Source: Lithospermum erythrorhizon
Lineage: Eukaryota > Streptophyta > Magnoliopsida > Boraginales > Boraginaceae
Length of the DNA stretch: 64,000 nt
NCBI GenBank assembly: GCA_019722365.1
Contig: JADFUC010000679.1
Location: forward strand, 124,001 to 188,000
Reading direction: 5' to 3'
This document shows, piece by piece, positions 25,464 to 36,420 of this stretch. The notes beneath the pieces are model-generated. The model saw only the letters and a program-made list of their open reading frames with translations. It was not told the DNA's origin and did not search any database. The position numbers were made by a program, and so were the translations under genes. Position 1 is the first letter of the stretch, and each line of letters opens with the position of its first letter.

Positions 25464-25970
25464 CTATCGCTTCCCGAACGCCTTGGTAAAAATATCTGCT
25501 AACCGATTTCTTGTAGAAACATGTGTCAACCGAATAGTACCATCCAACACCGCATCCCGTTGAAAATGACAACCAATTTTAATGTGCTTCGTACGTTCAT
25601 GAAAAACAGGATTCTGCGCTAAGTACATAGCAGATTGACTATCACACAACAACTCGATAGAACCTGCATGGAACACCCCAAAGCAACGCAGAAGACCCTT
25701 CAAATAATTTAACTCATACGTGATTATCGCCATAGATCTCAGATTCGGCCTCAAATGTATGAATGACATTTCTACTTCTATACTTCCAAGATACGTGAGT
25801 ATCACCCAAAATACAATCCATCCAGAAATAAAGCGACGAGTAATTGGACAACTCGCCCAATCAGAATCACACCAACCCAAAAGTTGCAACTTACTCTCGG
25901 CACTCAACAATATCCCTGACCCGCACCCTTCGTGATATTTCACCAAGAAGTGTTGCCGCCCAACATCCAA
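25464..25970 (-). pseudogene. copia RNase H (element F)
   Basis: An open stretch of 168 codons. LLGWCDSDWASCPITRRFISGW matches the family's GY.DADWA.C..TRRSTSGY; ELNYLKGLLRCFGV corresponds to the region of the second acidic residue; LLCDSQSAMYLAQNPVFHERTKHI matches LYCDNQSA..IA.NPVFHERTKHIE. It ends ...RNRLADIFTKAFGKR, the canonical copia pol C-terminus (LADIFTK.L). It ends about 50 bp before the polypurine tract. It is the C-terminal piece of a broken polyprotein. Confidence 0.85.
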
Positions 25971-26131
25971 ATGAGGCTCATGCGTGTTTGAGACAACACA
26001 TGAATAACAAATGACAAGTCGACGAAAGTAAATGATAACAAAGCAATCAGTCTAACTAACCGATGGTATCTTGCCGTCCTTCGAGGCGAACAGCGGAGCG
26101 AGCCAAATGTTGATTCTGCTCATTGGAAATC

Positions 26132-27000
26132 CTACGTGTTTAGCTCCCACACTGCCTCGTAAATATCAATGGTATATTTCGTTGACTCGAGAAATATCCT
26201 TTTTTGGCTACGGGCAACTTCAACACCCAAGAAATATTTAAGAATGCCCAAATCCTTCATATGAAAACAATTACCAAGATACTTCTTGAATTTCGAAACA
26301 GCCTCAGAGTTATTGCCAACAATGATCAAATCAACCTAAACCAAACATGTAATCAACCGTGCTCCTCGGCACGAGTAAACAACGAGTAATCGGAGTAAGA
26401 CTGGACAAAACCGTACCTTCTGAGTGCCATTGCCAACTTCGAAAACCAACAACGAGGTGCCTACTTCAACCCATACAATGACTTATGCTATTTGCAAAAC
26501 AAGCCCATACGCCCCTTATTAAACCCCGGAGGTAACTTCATATAAATCTTCTCAAATAAATCACCATGCAAAAAGGTATTATGCACATCCATCTCGATGC
26601 AATCCTAGCCTAACAAATTGTGAATTCACAAGAAGTCCGCATCAGAACCATTTTACAACCGGGGCAAATGTGTCATTATAATCAATGCCTTCCACCTGAT
26701 GATTACCAAAAACAACCAAGCGAGCTTTAAACCGTTCAACACTACCATCAGAATTGTACTTCTACTCCTCAGAGACCCATCGAGTTCCCAAAGTTCTCTT
26801 TCTTTCCTTTCCTGTGTAATCAAGACTACACCCACATTCCGTTGTCCTCCAAGGCCTCAATCTCCTTTTTCATAGCCTCGCGCCATTGGGGATACTTCAT
26901 TGCCTCCTTAAATGATCGAGGTTTTGTACCTGCAATTAGCACTGCAAGAAAACTCCTATGCCCAACAAAAAACCGTTACAATTTAAAGAATTAGTTATAG
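26132..27000 (-). pseudogene. copia reverse transcriptase (element F)
   Basis: MKDLGILKYFLGVEVARSQ and IFLESTKYTIDIY (26132-26329) are the post-catalytic RT blocks. The catalytic YVDD reads only xVDL at about 26330-26345, having lost an aspartate codon and its tyrosine. Upstream (to about 27000) are degenerate pieces, such as [13 protein letters not shown] and KARLVVF-like wording, in shifted frames. With the catalytic motif gone, no polymerase activity is possible. Confidence 0.75.
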
Positions 27001-27409
27001 GATAGAGGGTACCCGAGGCCTGAGAGGTAGACGGTGAGAGCAGACTCGAAAACTTTGCACAGTATGCGTAACATAGTCTTTAAGCTTAACAAACGAATAC
27101 TTAACACGCTTGCTCCGACCCAAGTCCTCAACATCCATCCTCATGTCCCCTCCATTTCCATCCTGTGCTCGGTTGATTCCCTCTAGCCGAATCCATCCAC
27201 ACCCCCACCACACCAAAGCGAACGAGGGATTCGGGGTTCATCCACACTAAGCCCGCTTAAGTACCGAAGGGCTTAAACACCACGCCTCCTCCCAAGTCCC
27301 CTTCCAAATCCTCATCCTCTTCATCCGAACTACACACCACATTGTAGACAGCCGTAAATTTATTCCTAAAGCGAAGAACTAGCAAATGGAAACTCATGTT
27401 CATAAAAGA

Positions 27410-27985
27410 CTACATCCCGAGAGACAAAATACTCACATGAGTCCAAATCCAACAATTTCCCCCCTTTTTCCCAAACGGGTAACCGACAAAAATACACCTC
27501 CTACTCCGGCTATTAAACTTATCTAGCTTACTCTTTTGATTATGAGCCCAACATAAAGCCCCAAACACATGGAGGTTCGAATAAATAGGAGGTTTACCAT
27601 ACAAAAGTTCATACGAGGATTTGAATTGAAGCACACTAGATGGAGTATGATTAATGAGATACCCAGCAAGAAGAATACACTCACCCCAAAACATAATAGG
27701 TAGATTAGCTTGAACACGGAGCACGACCTACATTTAATATATGACGGTGTTTCCGTTCCACCCGCCCATTTTGTTGAGGGGTATCAACATAATTCACAAA
27801 GAAATAATCATGCATTTAAAAAACCTCGGTACCATTATCACTTCTAACAATTTGAACTTTGAAATTAAATTGACGATCAACCAAAGATAAAAATTGCATA
27901 AAATACTTCATAACTTCGCGCGAATAGTCATCAACAATAGTAAGAAAATACCGCGCACCACACGAAGACACTGTGTGATACGGGC
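27410..27985 (-). pseudogene. copia integrase (element F)
   Basis: DNGTEVF then a stop, YVDTPQQNGRVERKHRHILNV at about 27725-27850, and then an open frame of 104 codons with ANLPIMFWGECILLAGYLIN, SYELLYGKPPIYSNLHVFG and RCIFVGYPFGKKG (27410-27724). These are the core and C-terminal copia integrase blocks (TPQQNG.VERKHRH; FW.E....A.YLIN; LHVFG; FVGY). A stop and a frameshift near 27725 break it. Confidence 0.85.
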
Positions 27986-27986
27986 C

Positions 27987-28301
27987 TCACAAATCACAAT
28001 GAATCAACTCGAAACTACGAGTAGCCTTATGTTCGCTACTAAGAAAAGACTCCCTTGACTGTTTGGCTTGATGACAGACAATACAAGCCTTATTCAACAA
28101 CTGACACAAATCTGAAATGGAAGATAATGACCTAACTACTTTATCTGAGAGATGCACCAATATGCAATCCCACAAATCCATCGACACCTTCTCAGTCACA
28201 TGCAGCGCCCATTCCTCTGGAATACTGCAAAAGTAGTAGAGTCCGTTCCGCCGCTCATCGACTCCGATCAGGTCCTCGAGGTAGGGTCCTGTGTAATGCA
28301 A
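27987..28301 (-). pseudogene. GAG-pre-integrase domain (element F)
   Basis: 104 open codons. DLIGVDERRNGLYYF then DLWDCILVHLSDKVV, and ACIVCHQAKQSRESF followed by KATRSFELIHCDL, match the copia GAG-pre-integrase domain (IG.G...GLYYL; WH.RLGHPS; C..C...KQ.R..F; F.LIH.D). The zinc-binding HHCC set is partly lost: the GHPS histidine region reads VHLS, though both cysteines of CxxC remain. It overlaps the end of the gag-protease frame by 34 bp in another frame. Confidence 0.85.
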
Positions 28302-29236
28302 CCCATCTTAGTAAATTGAACCAAACAATTAAACTTATCAGCTAAGTGGGACACATAAATTAAATTACAGGCAAACTGGGATACATATAAAACATCATGT
28401 AAAACCAACTCCGCCGACAAACGAATACTACCACTCTTAACTACATTAGAAATCTTCCCATCCGGTAACCTAATAGGACAACCAGATACATCTACTAGAT
28501 TAAACATGTGACTTAAATCACCTGTAAGATGACTTGAGGCATCCGTATCAATAATCCAATTACTAGAGGTAAAACACTTACCAACCATATGCTCATCAGT
28601 ACCCGGGTCAGAATAGCCAAGCAAAGTACGTAACTTACTCCAATCCGTATCGGACAGACCAGGCCCAAAGGCATGAACCTGGCCCGCCTGCCCAGTTGCT
28701 AGCGCAGCCCCATTGTCCCATGTATGGCCCCCCCACTGACGTGCACACTGCATGGGCAGTGTCACGCGGTCTAGCAGCCCCAGCCGTGGGTGTTTGACCC
28801 CCTGGACGCACCATACCAGCGGGTTTGAGCCCCGTTCCCGCCCGGACCCTCTCGCAGGATCGCCCCACCAATCGGGAAACCCATTCTTGGATAAACAATT
28901 CGATATATTGTGACCACTACGATGACAATAAGAGCAAGTGTCATTAGTTTTAATACGAGAATCAAAATGGGAGGTCCCTCGAGAAGAAGATTGAACCGCC
29001 ATAGCCATCACATTATCACGATCAATAGACACACCCCATTGACTTAGAAGTTGCTCTTCCTGCAACATAGCATGATAATCCCGATCCAAAGTTGGTGGAG
29101 GATCCTGAGACAATAACGAAGACCGCAGAGCAAATTTCTCCACATAAACCCCACACGAGAACTCATGCAATCGATCGTTATCCTCTTTCCCTTGAAACTT
29201 CTCACCCAAATCAAACACGCAAAAGACCACAACCAT
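28268..29236 (-). pseudogene. copia gag C-terminus and protease (element F), 322 aa open
   Basis: The longest open frame of any retroelement in the window. Residues about 7-70 match copia gag (DLGEKFQGKEDNDRLHEF; LSQDPPPTLDRDYHAMLQEE). C101, C104, H109 and C114 form a CCHC zinc knuckle that would bind RNA. Residues 226-245 carry the protease site WIIDTDASSHLTGD, where the usual DTGASSH glycine is aspartate (residue 232), probably inactivating. The N-terminal half of gag is absent. The GC-rich stretch encoding residues about 125-190 is a linker between knuckle and protease. The start codon is simply the first ATG after the truncation. Confidence 0.85.
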
Positions 29237-29260
29237 AAGAAGGAATCAGATCATACGTAC

Positions 29261-29960
29261 CCAGTTCATCTCAGAGAGGTTTTCTCAAGTTGAAGCTGAA
29301 AAAGTAGTTATCAACGAAGAAAGTATATACTGAAAATTGATACAAATGAACAGTCTAAAGTCCCATAAAAATGGCAGCCAAACTGTTAGAGTTGCAACAT
29401 GACAATCTGGAAGTAAACCAAAATTACATTGTCTCACATTTCCTCTTTTCATGTTTAATTTGTGTCCACATTTAAAGGAGCTTAATTTGTTAATTCATTA
29501 CTTCAATGAGCTTTTACTTTTGAGGTCTAATAGTGTCTACTTTACACTTATTTTATTACGTACCTTTAGGAGAAATCAAGGGGATTTTGAGAAACGATGC
29601 TCAAAATTCTAGTGATGAGGTTTATACCCTCGACTTCTATATTTATGGAGAATTTTCATCACCGTGTCAATTGATTTTTCTCATGAATTGAGTTCAAAAA
29701 GTAAAGAGATCAACTCTCCATAAAGTCATTAAAGAGCAAATTCCCAACAGGATGTTAGATTTTAATCAATTCATAGTCGGGAAAGGATATGATGCCAGTA
29801 AACACATATTAGTTCAATTGTTTAACACTCTGCCAATCAACTAAAAAAAACATTTAAGTTCGGAATTAATGGTATTGTAAGGCTAACACACTTATGCAGC
29901 TTGCATTCATCTACTCAGTTCTTGGTGATATTTTTCCGTATTTAATTTCACTTGATAAAT
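29261..29960. other. No recognised gene
   Basis: AT-rich DNA upstream of the truncated 5' side of element F. No LTR, ORF or repeat was recognised. Confidence 0.4.
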
Positions 29961-29961
29961 A

Positions 29962-30000
29962 CTCCCTCCATCCCAAAATATTATCAAATATTGTATTGAG
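29962..30000. mobile_element. Stowaway-like MITE end fragment
   Basis: TACTCCCTCCATCCCAAAAT at about 29961-29980 is the classic Stowaway terminus. No right end was seen nearby; it runs straight into the tRNA-like sequence at 30001. Confidence 0.45.
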
Positions 30001-30060
30001 GTGACACACATCAACCCAAAACTCTCAACCACTGAGCTATGTCCCGGCCCCGGATTAAGT
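30001..30060 (-). mobile_element. tRNA-related SINE fragment (minus strand)
   Basis: On minus the sequence reads GGGCCGGGACATAGCTCAG and TGGTTGAGAG. TAGCTCAGTGG is a strong pol III A box, as in tRNA-derived SINEs. The B box does not follow at the expected distance; the MITE end does, so the copy is truncated. It is not a complete tRNA gene. Confidence 0.45.
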
Positions 30061-30840
30061 TAGTCGTGTCGTGACTCAACAATACACGCCATGGTGCTCG
30101 CCTCACCACGGAAAAAAGACAACAATGCACGATAATTAGGTATGAATATCTCTTTACGTTTCTCTTCTTCTATACTCCATATGTGTTTGTTTCTTGTATG
30201 CATACACACAATCAATAAGTAGCTGTGGCTAACTTTAAAATTAATAGAAATAATGTTAATTTTTAAATTATTGGATACCTCTGGATATCTCAAGTTTGAT
30301 TTCAGCAAAAAAAACTAGGGGATCTCAAAGTGACCAAACTATTAAATTCGATAGATATCAAATTTAAATATATTTCAATTACCCATGATTATTTGATGCA
30401 ATAATTCAGATGACATTATATTTTGTTTTCTTTGGTATATTGAAGTTTGATAATTATGAAATACTTCGTATTTAAGAATCGTCCAAAGGTTGATTGATTG
30501 TTTCATAATTATGAACATAATAGTCGCTGATTCATTGTATTTGATTGAGATGGTTAGCATATCCAAAGATAGAGAACAATTTCAGTCGTAATATACTTGA
30601 CAATCAATTATGTTAAATTTATTTTGATTCACATGATGTATGACTATATATTGTTGGATTGCCGAAAGGTGAATTTCAATGTATGAATTGGGTCTGTTTA
30701 TGTTATTATATTATTGGAATCTTAATATGTATTAAAGTAGCATGAAAGTTTAAATATTTTATATATGTATTGAAGCATATAGTTCTGTTTCACTTCATTC
30801 ACATGTTGCATCTATTGCTAAGTTTAGTGAACTGAATTTT
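30060..30840. other. No recognised gene
   Basis: AT-rich DNA with only short open frames of unremarkable composition; nothing recognised. Confidence 0.4.
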
Positions 30841-30848
30841 AGTTAGTG

Positions 30849-30953
30849 GTATAAACAAATTCAGTTTTACCTCGGTGTTCTGGATCTTGATCCAGCACTC
30901 TTAGAATAAATTCAGTTTCACCTTGCTGTTCTGGATCTTGATCCAGCATTCTT
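30849..30953 (+). repeat. Tandem duplication (about 50-bp unit) in gag
   Basis: The unit AAATTCAGTTTTACCTCGGT plus GTTCTGGATCTTGATCCAGC and a short tail occurs twice head to tail with few differences. It encodes the gag piece VLDLDPAL twice. Confidence 0.75.
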
Positions 30954-31640
30954 GAATGATAAATCCGCTACTATTAACGCTACTAGTAACGTTGAAGACA
31001 TTTTTTTTCTAGCAAGTATGGGAAATATCCAATAGACTTGGCGTAATGTTTATGCGGATGACACTTGGAATGAAGTCTACTATTCCTAAAACCGATGATG
31101 CTAAAGATTTGATAGACTCAGTGAAAAAAAGTGTGTAATGCAAAGAAAGTATCTACAAAGTGCTCAATGTGAGTGCCGATAAATTTATGGCAGGCACACT
31201 TATGAGAACCTTAACCACCATGATGTTTGATGGTTCTCGTATTATGGATGAGCATATCTCCAAATGTTGAACTTAGCAGCAAAACTTAGGTACGTCGATG
31301 ATTCAATTCATTGAACTCATTGCCTTCTGAGCATGGTCAATTTTATTTAATTAAAATACTATTAAAGATAAACAGAATGTGACTGAATTGCAAATTATGT
31401 TCATTCAAGAAGAGACAACGCTTACGAAATAAGGAGTTAACTCAATTAATCTCATGAGTCCGTTAAGGACTGGAAACAATTTTGGAAAGAAGAATTGGAA
31501 GGGAAAGAAAAATTGTTCACATTAGTGAATCTTCTTCTCAAATTCACAAGAAGGAACACAAGAACGATAAGTGTCATTTCTTTAAGAAACACTATCAGAA
31601 GGATTGCTTGATACATGTTGAATAGAGTCGTTAGGACCAA
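30849..31640 (+). pseudogene. copia gag remnant (element G)
   Basis: In shifting frames: QFYLGVLDLDPAL (twice, from the local duplication), MTLGMKSTIPKTDDAKDLID near 31060, MRTLTTMMFDGSRIMDEHI near 31203, NLAAKL and LPSEHG, and finally KNDKCHFFKKHYQKDCL near 31562-31612. These correspond to copia gag of the UBN2 type (family LTTM.YDG...V..HI; LAAKLK; LPP.Y; CHFCKK.GHYKKDC). The knuckle's second cysteine is phenylalanine. No pol follows: an LTR of another element starts at about 31684. Confidence 0.75.
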
Positions 31641-31683
31641 TTAAGGAATACTTTCCTAATAGAAATTATTCTGATTTTATAGG

Positions 31684-31829
31684 TGTTAGAGATTGATTGA
31701 ATAATTATTATTTTTTTACTCTTTTTTTATTGGATAGCCTTGTATTTGCCTTAGACTTGTATAAATATATAAACGAGTATCTCAATAAAATAACAAGTGA
31801 TATTCTCACACAATATTCTTTGTTTTTAT
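31684..31829 (+). repeat. Short copia LTR (element H, 146 bp)
   Basis: It starts TGTTAGAGATTGATTG, contains a TATA-like TATAAATATATAAACGAG, and ends TTTGTTTTTA next to a primer-binding-like TGGTGTAAGAGC (31831-31842; usual TGGTATCAGAGC). ATGTCAACAAACAATAACTC at 31900 then looks like a gag start. Short LTRs with TGTTAGAGAT starts are typical of Ale/Retrofit-type copia elements. The rest of the element is missing. Confidence 0.55.
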
Positions 31830-32181
31830 ATGGTGTAAGAGCTTAGATTAGGTTAGGATTTTCCTGCGCCTACCTTACCTCTGTGAAACTTCAACTACAA
31901 TGTCAACAAACAATAACTCTGAGTGGACCAACACTTTTTTTCTAGAGTCTGACACAGAGGCTCAATCTAAAACAAAACGTCTTCCAATGGCTTAATCTAT
32001 AGCAAAGATAATTCTTCCATCAAAATAACCTCGTTTATTTTAGATGGCAGCAACTATTGAAGGATAAGCGAGAGCATCCGAGCAGCCTGCCAGTGGTTAA
32101 GTGCTTTCGGTGAGCTTAGAGTGCAGGTTAATTACCAAATTTAAAGAGGCGGTGGGTGGGGTTTTAAAATAAAAAAAACTG
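31830..32181 (+). pseudogene. Primer-binding site and gag start of element H
   Basis: The degenerate primer-binding site TGGTGTAAGAGC (31831-31842) is complementary to the end of initiator Met-tRNA, as in most plant copia elements. An ATG at 31900 opens MSTNNNSEWTN and is soon frameshifted. No further gag or pol is seen before element B begins at 32182; insertion of B or earlier deletion removed it. Confidence 0.5.
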
Positions 32182-32465
32182 TGAAGGATAATACTATGCA
32201 AAACTTGTTTAAATCTTAAATAAAATTATATCAAGATCATTTAAATTGTATAAAATCAGAACTACAAAATTTATATACATATATATTAAATCACCATATA
32301 CAGTGAAACCGGGGGCGACTCGGCAACAAAAAATCTTTCGAAGCACAGAATAGCGATTGATTCTTGAAGCGCTCGATTGGCATTATACAGTTGGATTACA
32401 TCTGCAGGGAGGGTTGAATCCGTACTTAGATGCAACAGAACATAGATTGAATTGGATGATTTAGT
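32182..32465 (-). repeat. 3' LTR of element B, distal part
   Basis: GAAGGATAATACTATGCAAAACTTG and following bases match the end of the 5' LTR at 39430-39720 with scattered differences. The match fades near 32465, where the LINE begins. Confidence 0.75.
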
Positions 32466-35400
32466 ATTAAAGCCGGCCGTGTTGGAGTTCCGTTGTTCGA
32501 TGCTAGGGCGACATGAAATAGTCCCAGTTGGAGTTATGCGGCGTGTATATGTCGAAATCGAGTTGAGGATGAAGTATTTGACAAAATGAGCGTGAGATAT
32601 GTAGGAAAAGTATACTCAAGCGAGTTGTATCTGAATGGGTACACTTTCAAGTCTTTAAATTAAGAATTTGGACATGGGGATGTGTTGTAAGGTGGTGCAA
32701 GAAGTATAGGCCTATTACGGCCAGTGGATGAGTGTGGAAGCGGCTAAGCGGAAGATGTTCTTGATGGGGTGCTTTTACGGAAGGGGTTCTGTGGTTGAGG
32801 GTGGCCAGTGCTCGGGGTTCAGTTCTGATAGCCACTTCTCTTGGTGTCGCAGCGGGTTGGGTAGCATCTCGATATTAGGGTATAGAGGGGTCGCAGCAGG
32901 TAGGTTTATCGGTCCTTCTCGATAGTGATACGTGAGTGCGGTGTCCCAATTGCGAGAGGAGGGAGTCTCGGCTGCTATTGTGGAGTGCTAAGTTGACATA
33001 TCGTCATGGTTGCGACCAGCCCGATACGTAATGGTTATTCATATCAAGCAGGATGTTATTAGTGGGCCTAGACCATTTAAGTACCATTCTTTTACGGCGT
33101 GTCATTAACTAACATGAAATTTTGTTGTTGAGGGAGCTTGGCCGGTTAATACAGTTTGAGTGGTTCTCCTAACGTATATTCTTTGCGCAAGTTTAAAGCT
33201 ACTAAGAGTGCCTTGAGTGGATTGAATAAAGAGCATTTTTCTAACCTCGGGGGAGAGTTAAGGCTTGTAGTGAGGGGTTGCAGTTGGTTCAGAATGTTAT
33301 CTTTAGTGCGCAGTTGTCTCAGGAGAACATAATTTTGGAGAGTAACTTGAGGAGTGAGTTGGTCTGGGTTAGTAAAACCGAGCTGGAGTTGTTGAGGTGT
33401 AAGGCTAGGATGAATTGGTTGGCTAATGGGGATTTTAGTACCTCGTTTTTCAACAGATCTATTTTCGCTTCCAAGAACAAGCATCAAATCTCTCTTCTCA
33501 TGGATGATGATGGATAGATTCATACGGACCTTCAGATAGTGGAAAGCAAGATTGTTTAGTTTTATGTGGCCTTGTTTACAAGCAAATGGGTATTGAGTGA
33601 TGAGTAAAAGTTGGTTATTCGAGGACTTTACTTGATGTAGAGTACATTGCGGTGCTACACTGATGCGGGGGAGGGTTGGGATCACTTTCCATGAAGCCAT
33701 GGTTGTTAGGGAAGAGTCACAGATCTTTGATGGTTTGAGCGTGGAGGTTTTATAAGCGTCGTTGGGAGATGATCCCGATCAAGATTTGTTGCATGCTTTT
33801 GTTTATATTTTTGCTACCGGGGATGTTCTACGATCCCCTAATAACTCTTCTACCATTTGTCGTTGGTGCCTAAGGTGGATCATCCTAGTAGCATTAGGGA
33901 TTATTGTCCTATCTCTTGTTGTAATATTGTTTATAAAGCTGTTATTACGATCCTTATGAGGAAAATGAGTGGTGTGATGCAGGAGTTGGTGTCTCCTTCT
34001 CAGTCAGCTTTTATTCCTGGGAGGTGTATTAGTGATAGTGTGATGATGTTGCGGAGCTTATGCAGAGAGGTACCATGGGAGGATGGTGTTCTAGAGGCGC
34101 GTTAAGATGGATCTGAAGGCTTATGATATGGTGGAATGGGATAGTTTGTGGACAGGATGTGGCTTTTGGAGTTCCACTGAAGAGTTTGTCTTCTTTGTTG
34201 CGGTGTTGTATAAGAAGGTACTTTTCTATTAATTGGAATGGGACGTTGAAGAATTTGGTTTACTAGTAGTCGGGGACTTCGGTGGGGAGTGTCTTATCTC
34301 TTCGTGTTGTTTATTTCTTGTGTTAAAGTTTTTAATGGTCTTATAAGGAAGGTGGGTCGTATTTCTTCATTTGGGTTTAATCTAAGTGTCGGTGAGGGAT
34401 ACATTTCATTTAAGTTTCTTGGATGATATGGTTCTTTTTTGTGATATGGTTAACTTTTTAGCCTACGGATATGAGCGGTTTAGGGTGATCGAGGAGACTA
34501 CAGTTACGTTTGGTGATTGCCAGTGCGAGAAGCTTAACATTTTGAGTAGGATTTTCTTTGGGAGTACTCCTCGAGCTGTTCGAGATGCCCTTTGTGGTTA
34601 CATGGAGATGTATGAGGGGGTTCTTTATATGAAATACCTAGGGGTGCCTTTGTCTTCTTGGAGCTTGACACACGAGGACTATAGAGCTTTGATTAGTAGG
34701 GTGTGTGGTAAGATTGGTAGCTGGCAGTCGAGACATTTGAGTTTGGGAGGAAGAGCTGAGCTTGTGAGATCCTCGATTTTTGGATTGAACTTCGGTGATA
34801 GAGGAGGTTGAGAAGAGGGTCAGATGTTTCTTATGGAGTGGGAAGGATGAGGGTCCTTATAGGGCGAAGATTTCTTGGAGTGATGTATGTTTACCATTAG
34901 AGGAGGGGGGTCCGGGTTTCAAAGGGATGGCTGTTTGGAACCAAATTTGTCTATGTAAGTTGTTATGGAATATTGCTTCCAAGAAGGATATTTTGTGGGT
35001 ATAATTAGGTGCGTAAAGTAAGGTTGAAAGAGTGTCGATTTGGAGCTATAAAAAGAAGGATGAAGACGGATTTGCAGAAGAAAATCCTCGAGTTAGACTC
35101 ACGCTCGATCTGATATTTTGTTGATGTTCGGGATAAGTCGGTATCCTTTTGGCATTATAATTGGAGTTCTCATCTTAGTGTCCGGAGGTCCGTCGTCAAA
35201 TTTCTCCCCAGGGATGCTTCGGTTTGAGATGCCTTTCCGTTGAGGGGTAATGGGTTTGAAGAAATGAACTCTTGTTTTGTTGAGTTAGGCTGAGCCTTGT
35301 GTCCTTTTCTGATGGAATGGATAGGTGGGTTTGGAATGGTTCTGTAGATGGCAGATTTACACAAAGGAGTTTATGGGAAGAGGTTAGGTCGAGGTCTGAG

Positions 35401-35959
35401 AAGGTGCCTTGGGCCAAGTGGCTTTGGGGTAGGACTAGCATTCTGAGACATAAGTTTGTTACTTGGATGTTGTTTCATTGGAAACTACCTATGAGGGATA
35501 GGTTGTTGAGGTGGAGAATGGCAGTAGATGGTAGTTGTGTATTTTGCACAGGTGTAGAGAGTTAGGATCGTTTGTTCTTCCATTGTAGTTAATCAGGCCA
35601 AGTTTGGAGGCTTGTTCTTGAAATTTGGGGAGTATAAGTGGTGATGCGTAGGCGGAGTGAAACTTGATTGGTATATTATTGATAATTTGGGGTAAGTCTT
35701 TGAAGAAGAGGTTGATCTGAAGTGGCTTTCGTATGCGGTTTACGGTGTGTGAGAGAGGAACTTCGAATTATTTGGTAGAAATACAGTTGTCTGCGTGATA
35801 GTTTGGTTAGTGATGTATTTCTTAGCCCTCTTTTATTTTCTTTGCTTTGGCACATTACGCAGCGTGTTTGGGGTAGTCACTGATGAGTTTCGGGTGTATG
35901 TCAACGATGATGGTTGTAAAATGTTTATTTCAATAAAGCAATCATTTACATTAAAAAAA
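32466..35959 (+). mobile_element. L1-type LINE inserted in the LTR of element B
   Basis: Plus-strand L1 ORF2 remnants end in an A-run at about 35952-35959, just after CAATAAAGCAATC. LTR sequence of B resumes immediately (GTTAATTAAACAAG at 35960). Compared with the intact 5' LTR, about 275 bp of LTR (39740-40015) are missing at the insertion point. No target duplication was seen, so insertion with target deletion, or a later deletion, is likely. Confidence 0.8.
33030..35600 (+). pseudogene. L1 ORF2 (endonuclease end, RT, zf-RVT), broken
   Basis: GPRPFKYHS near 33065 is the end of the endonuclease domain. KARMNWLANGDFSTSFFNRSI (33395-33460) is the spacer motif. MSLVPKVDHPSSIRDYCPISC then QSAFIPGRCISDSV (33857-34050) is the RT N-terminal core. 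MDLKAYDMVEWD near 34108 holds the first catalytic block (family KVDLRKAYDTVEWD). FHLSFLDDMVLFC near 34410 is the ADD-box region with alanine replaced by leucine. VEKRVRCFLWSGKD (34795 on) and WLWGRTSILRHKFVTWMLFH with LLRWRMAVDGSCVFC (35299-35565) complete the C-terminal domain. Stops and frameshifts separate the blocks. Confidence 0.85.
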
Positions 35960-36405
35960 AGTTAATTAAACAAGTTCGATTAACAAGTTAATTAATTGAT
36001 CTAACAAGTCAATTAATTGACTCATCTAATTTATTTCGTTACTAGGTGTAATGTAATTATCTGATAGGAATCTAGTTGATTACAATCAACCTAATTTAGC
36101 AGTCTCGGTTTATTTCATACACATGAAATATAACTTCGACTTATCGATATATGTAGCATACGAAACCGGATAATGGCAGTGTATAATAATATAATAGACC
36201 ATTAATATTATTATAAAGGTTATGTGTGGGATCACAGAAATCTAGCATAACTACAGTATTATCGTGAGAACCCCACTAGTAATTACAATTACTATGGTTG
36301 AATGTTCCGTTTATGTAATCACATTCACTAAACTAGTAAATGAATTGTTACAACAATTGTCGCAATATGCATAATAAATGAAACCAATAACTATTGATTT
36401 CAGCG
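35960..36405 (-). repeat. 3' LTR of element B, proximal part
   Basis: Matches 40018-40460 almost throughout, including GTAATGTAATTATCTGATAG and ATAATAAATGAAACCAATAA. It ends at the polypurine tract on its minus-strand 5' side. Confidence 0.8.
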
Positions 36406-36420
36406 CTCCCGATTTCCCTT
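36406..36420 (-). promoter_or_regulatory. Polypurine tract of element B
   Basis: On minus it reads AAGGGAAATCGGGAG directly before the 3' LTR start. Element A has AAGGGAAGTGGGAG in the same place. Confidence 0.75.

Larger units (their letters stand above)
25280..29260 (-). mobile_element. Ty1/copia retrotransposon F (minus strand)
   Basis: Gag zinc knuckle, protease, GAG-pre-integrase, integrase, RT and RNase H remnants follow each other in copia order on minus from 29236 down to 25464. A purine tract (AAGGGGTGG on minus, 25408-25416) marks the 3' LTR start. LTR sequence appears to continue towards 25280, but its end is unclear. The 5' LTR and first half of gag are missing: the gag frame begins abruptly near 29236 and nothing LTR-like lies above. 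It is the best preserved retroelement coding region here, with 100-320 codon open stretches. Confidence 0.85.

Noticed and set aside
30001..30060. Possible tRNA gene
   Set aside because: A good A box but no B box, no acceptor stem pairing; treated as a SINE fragment.
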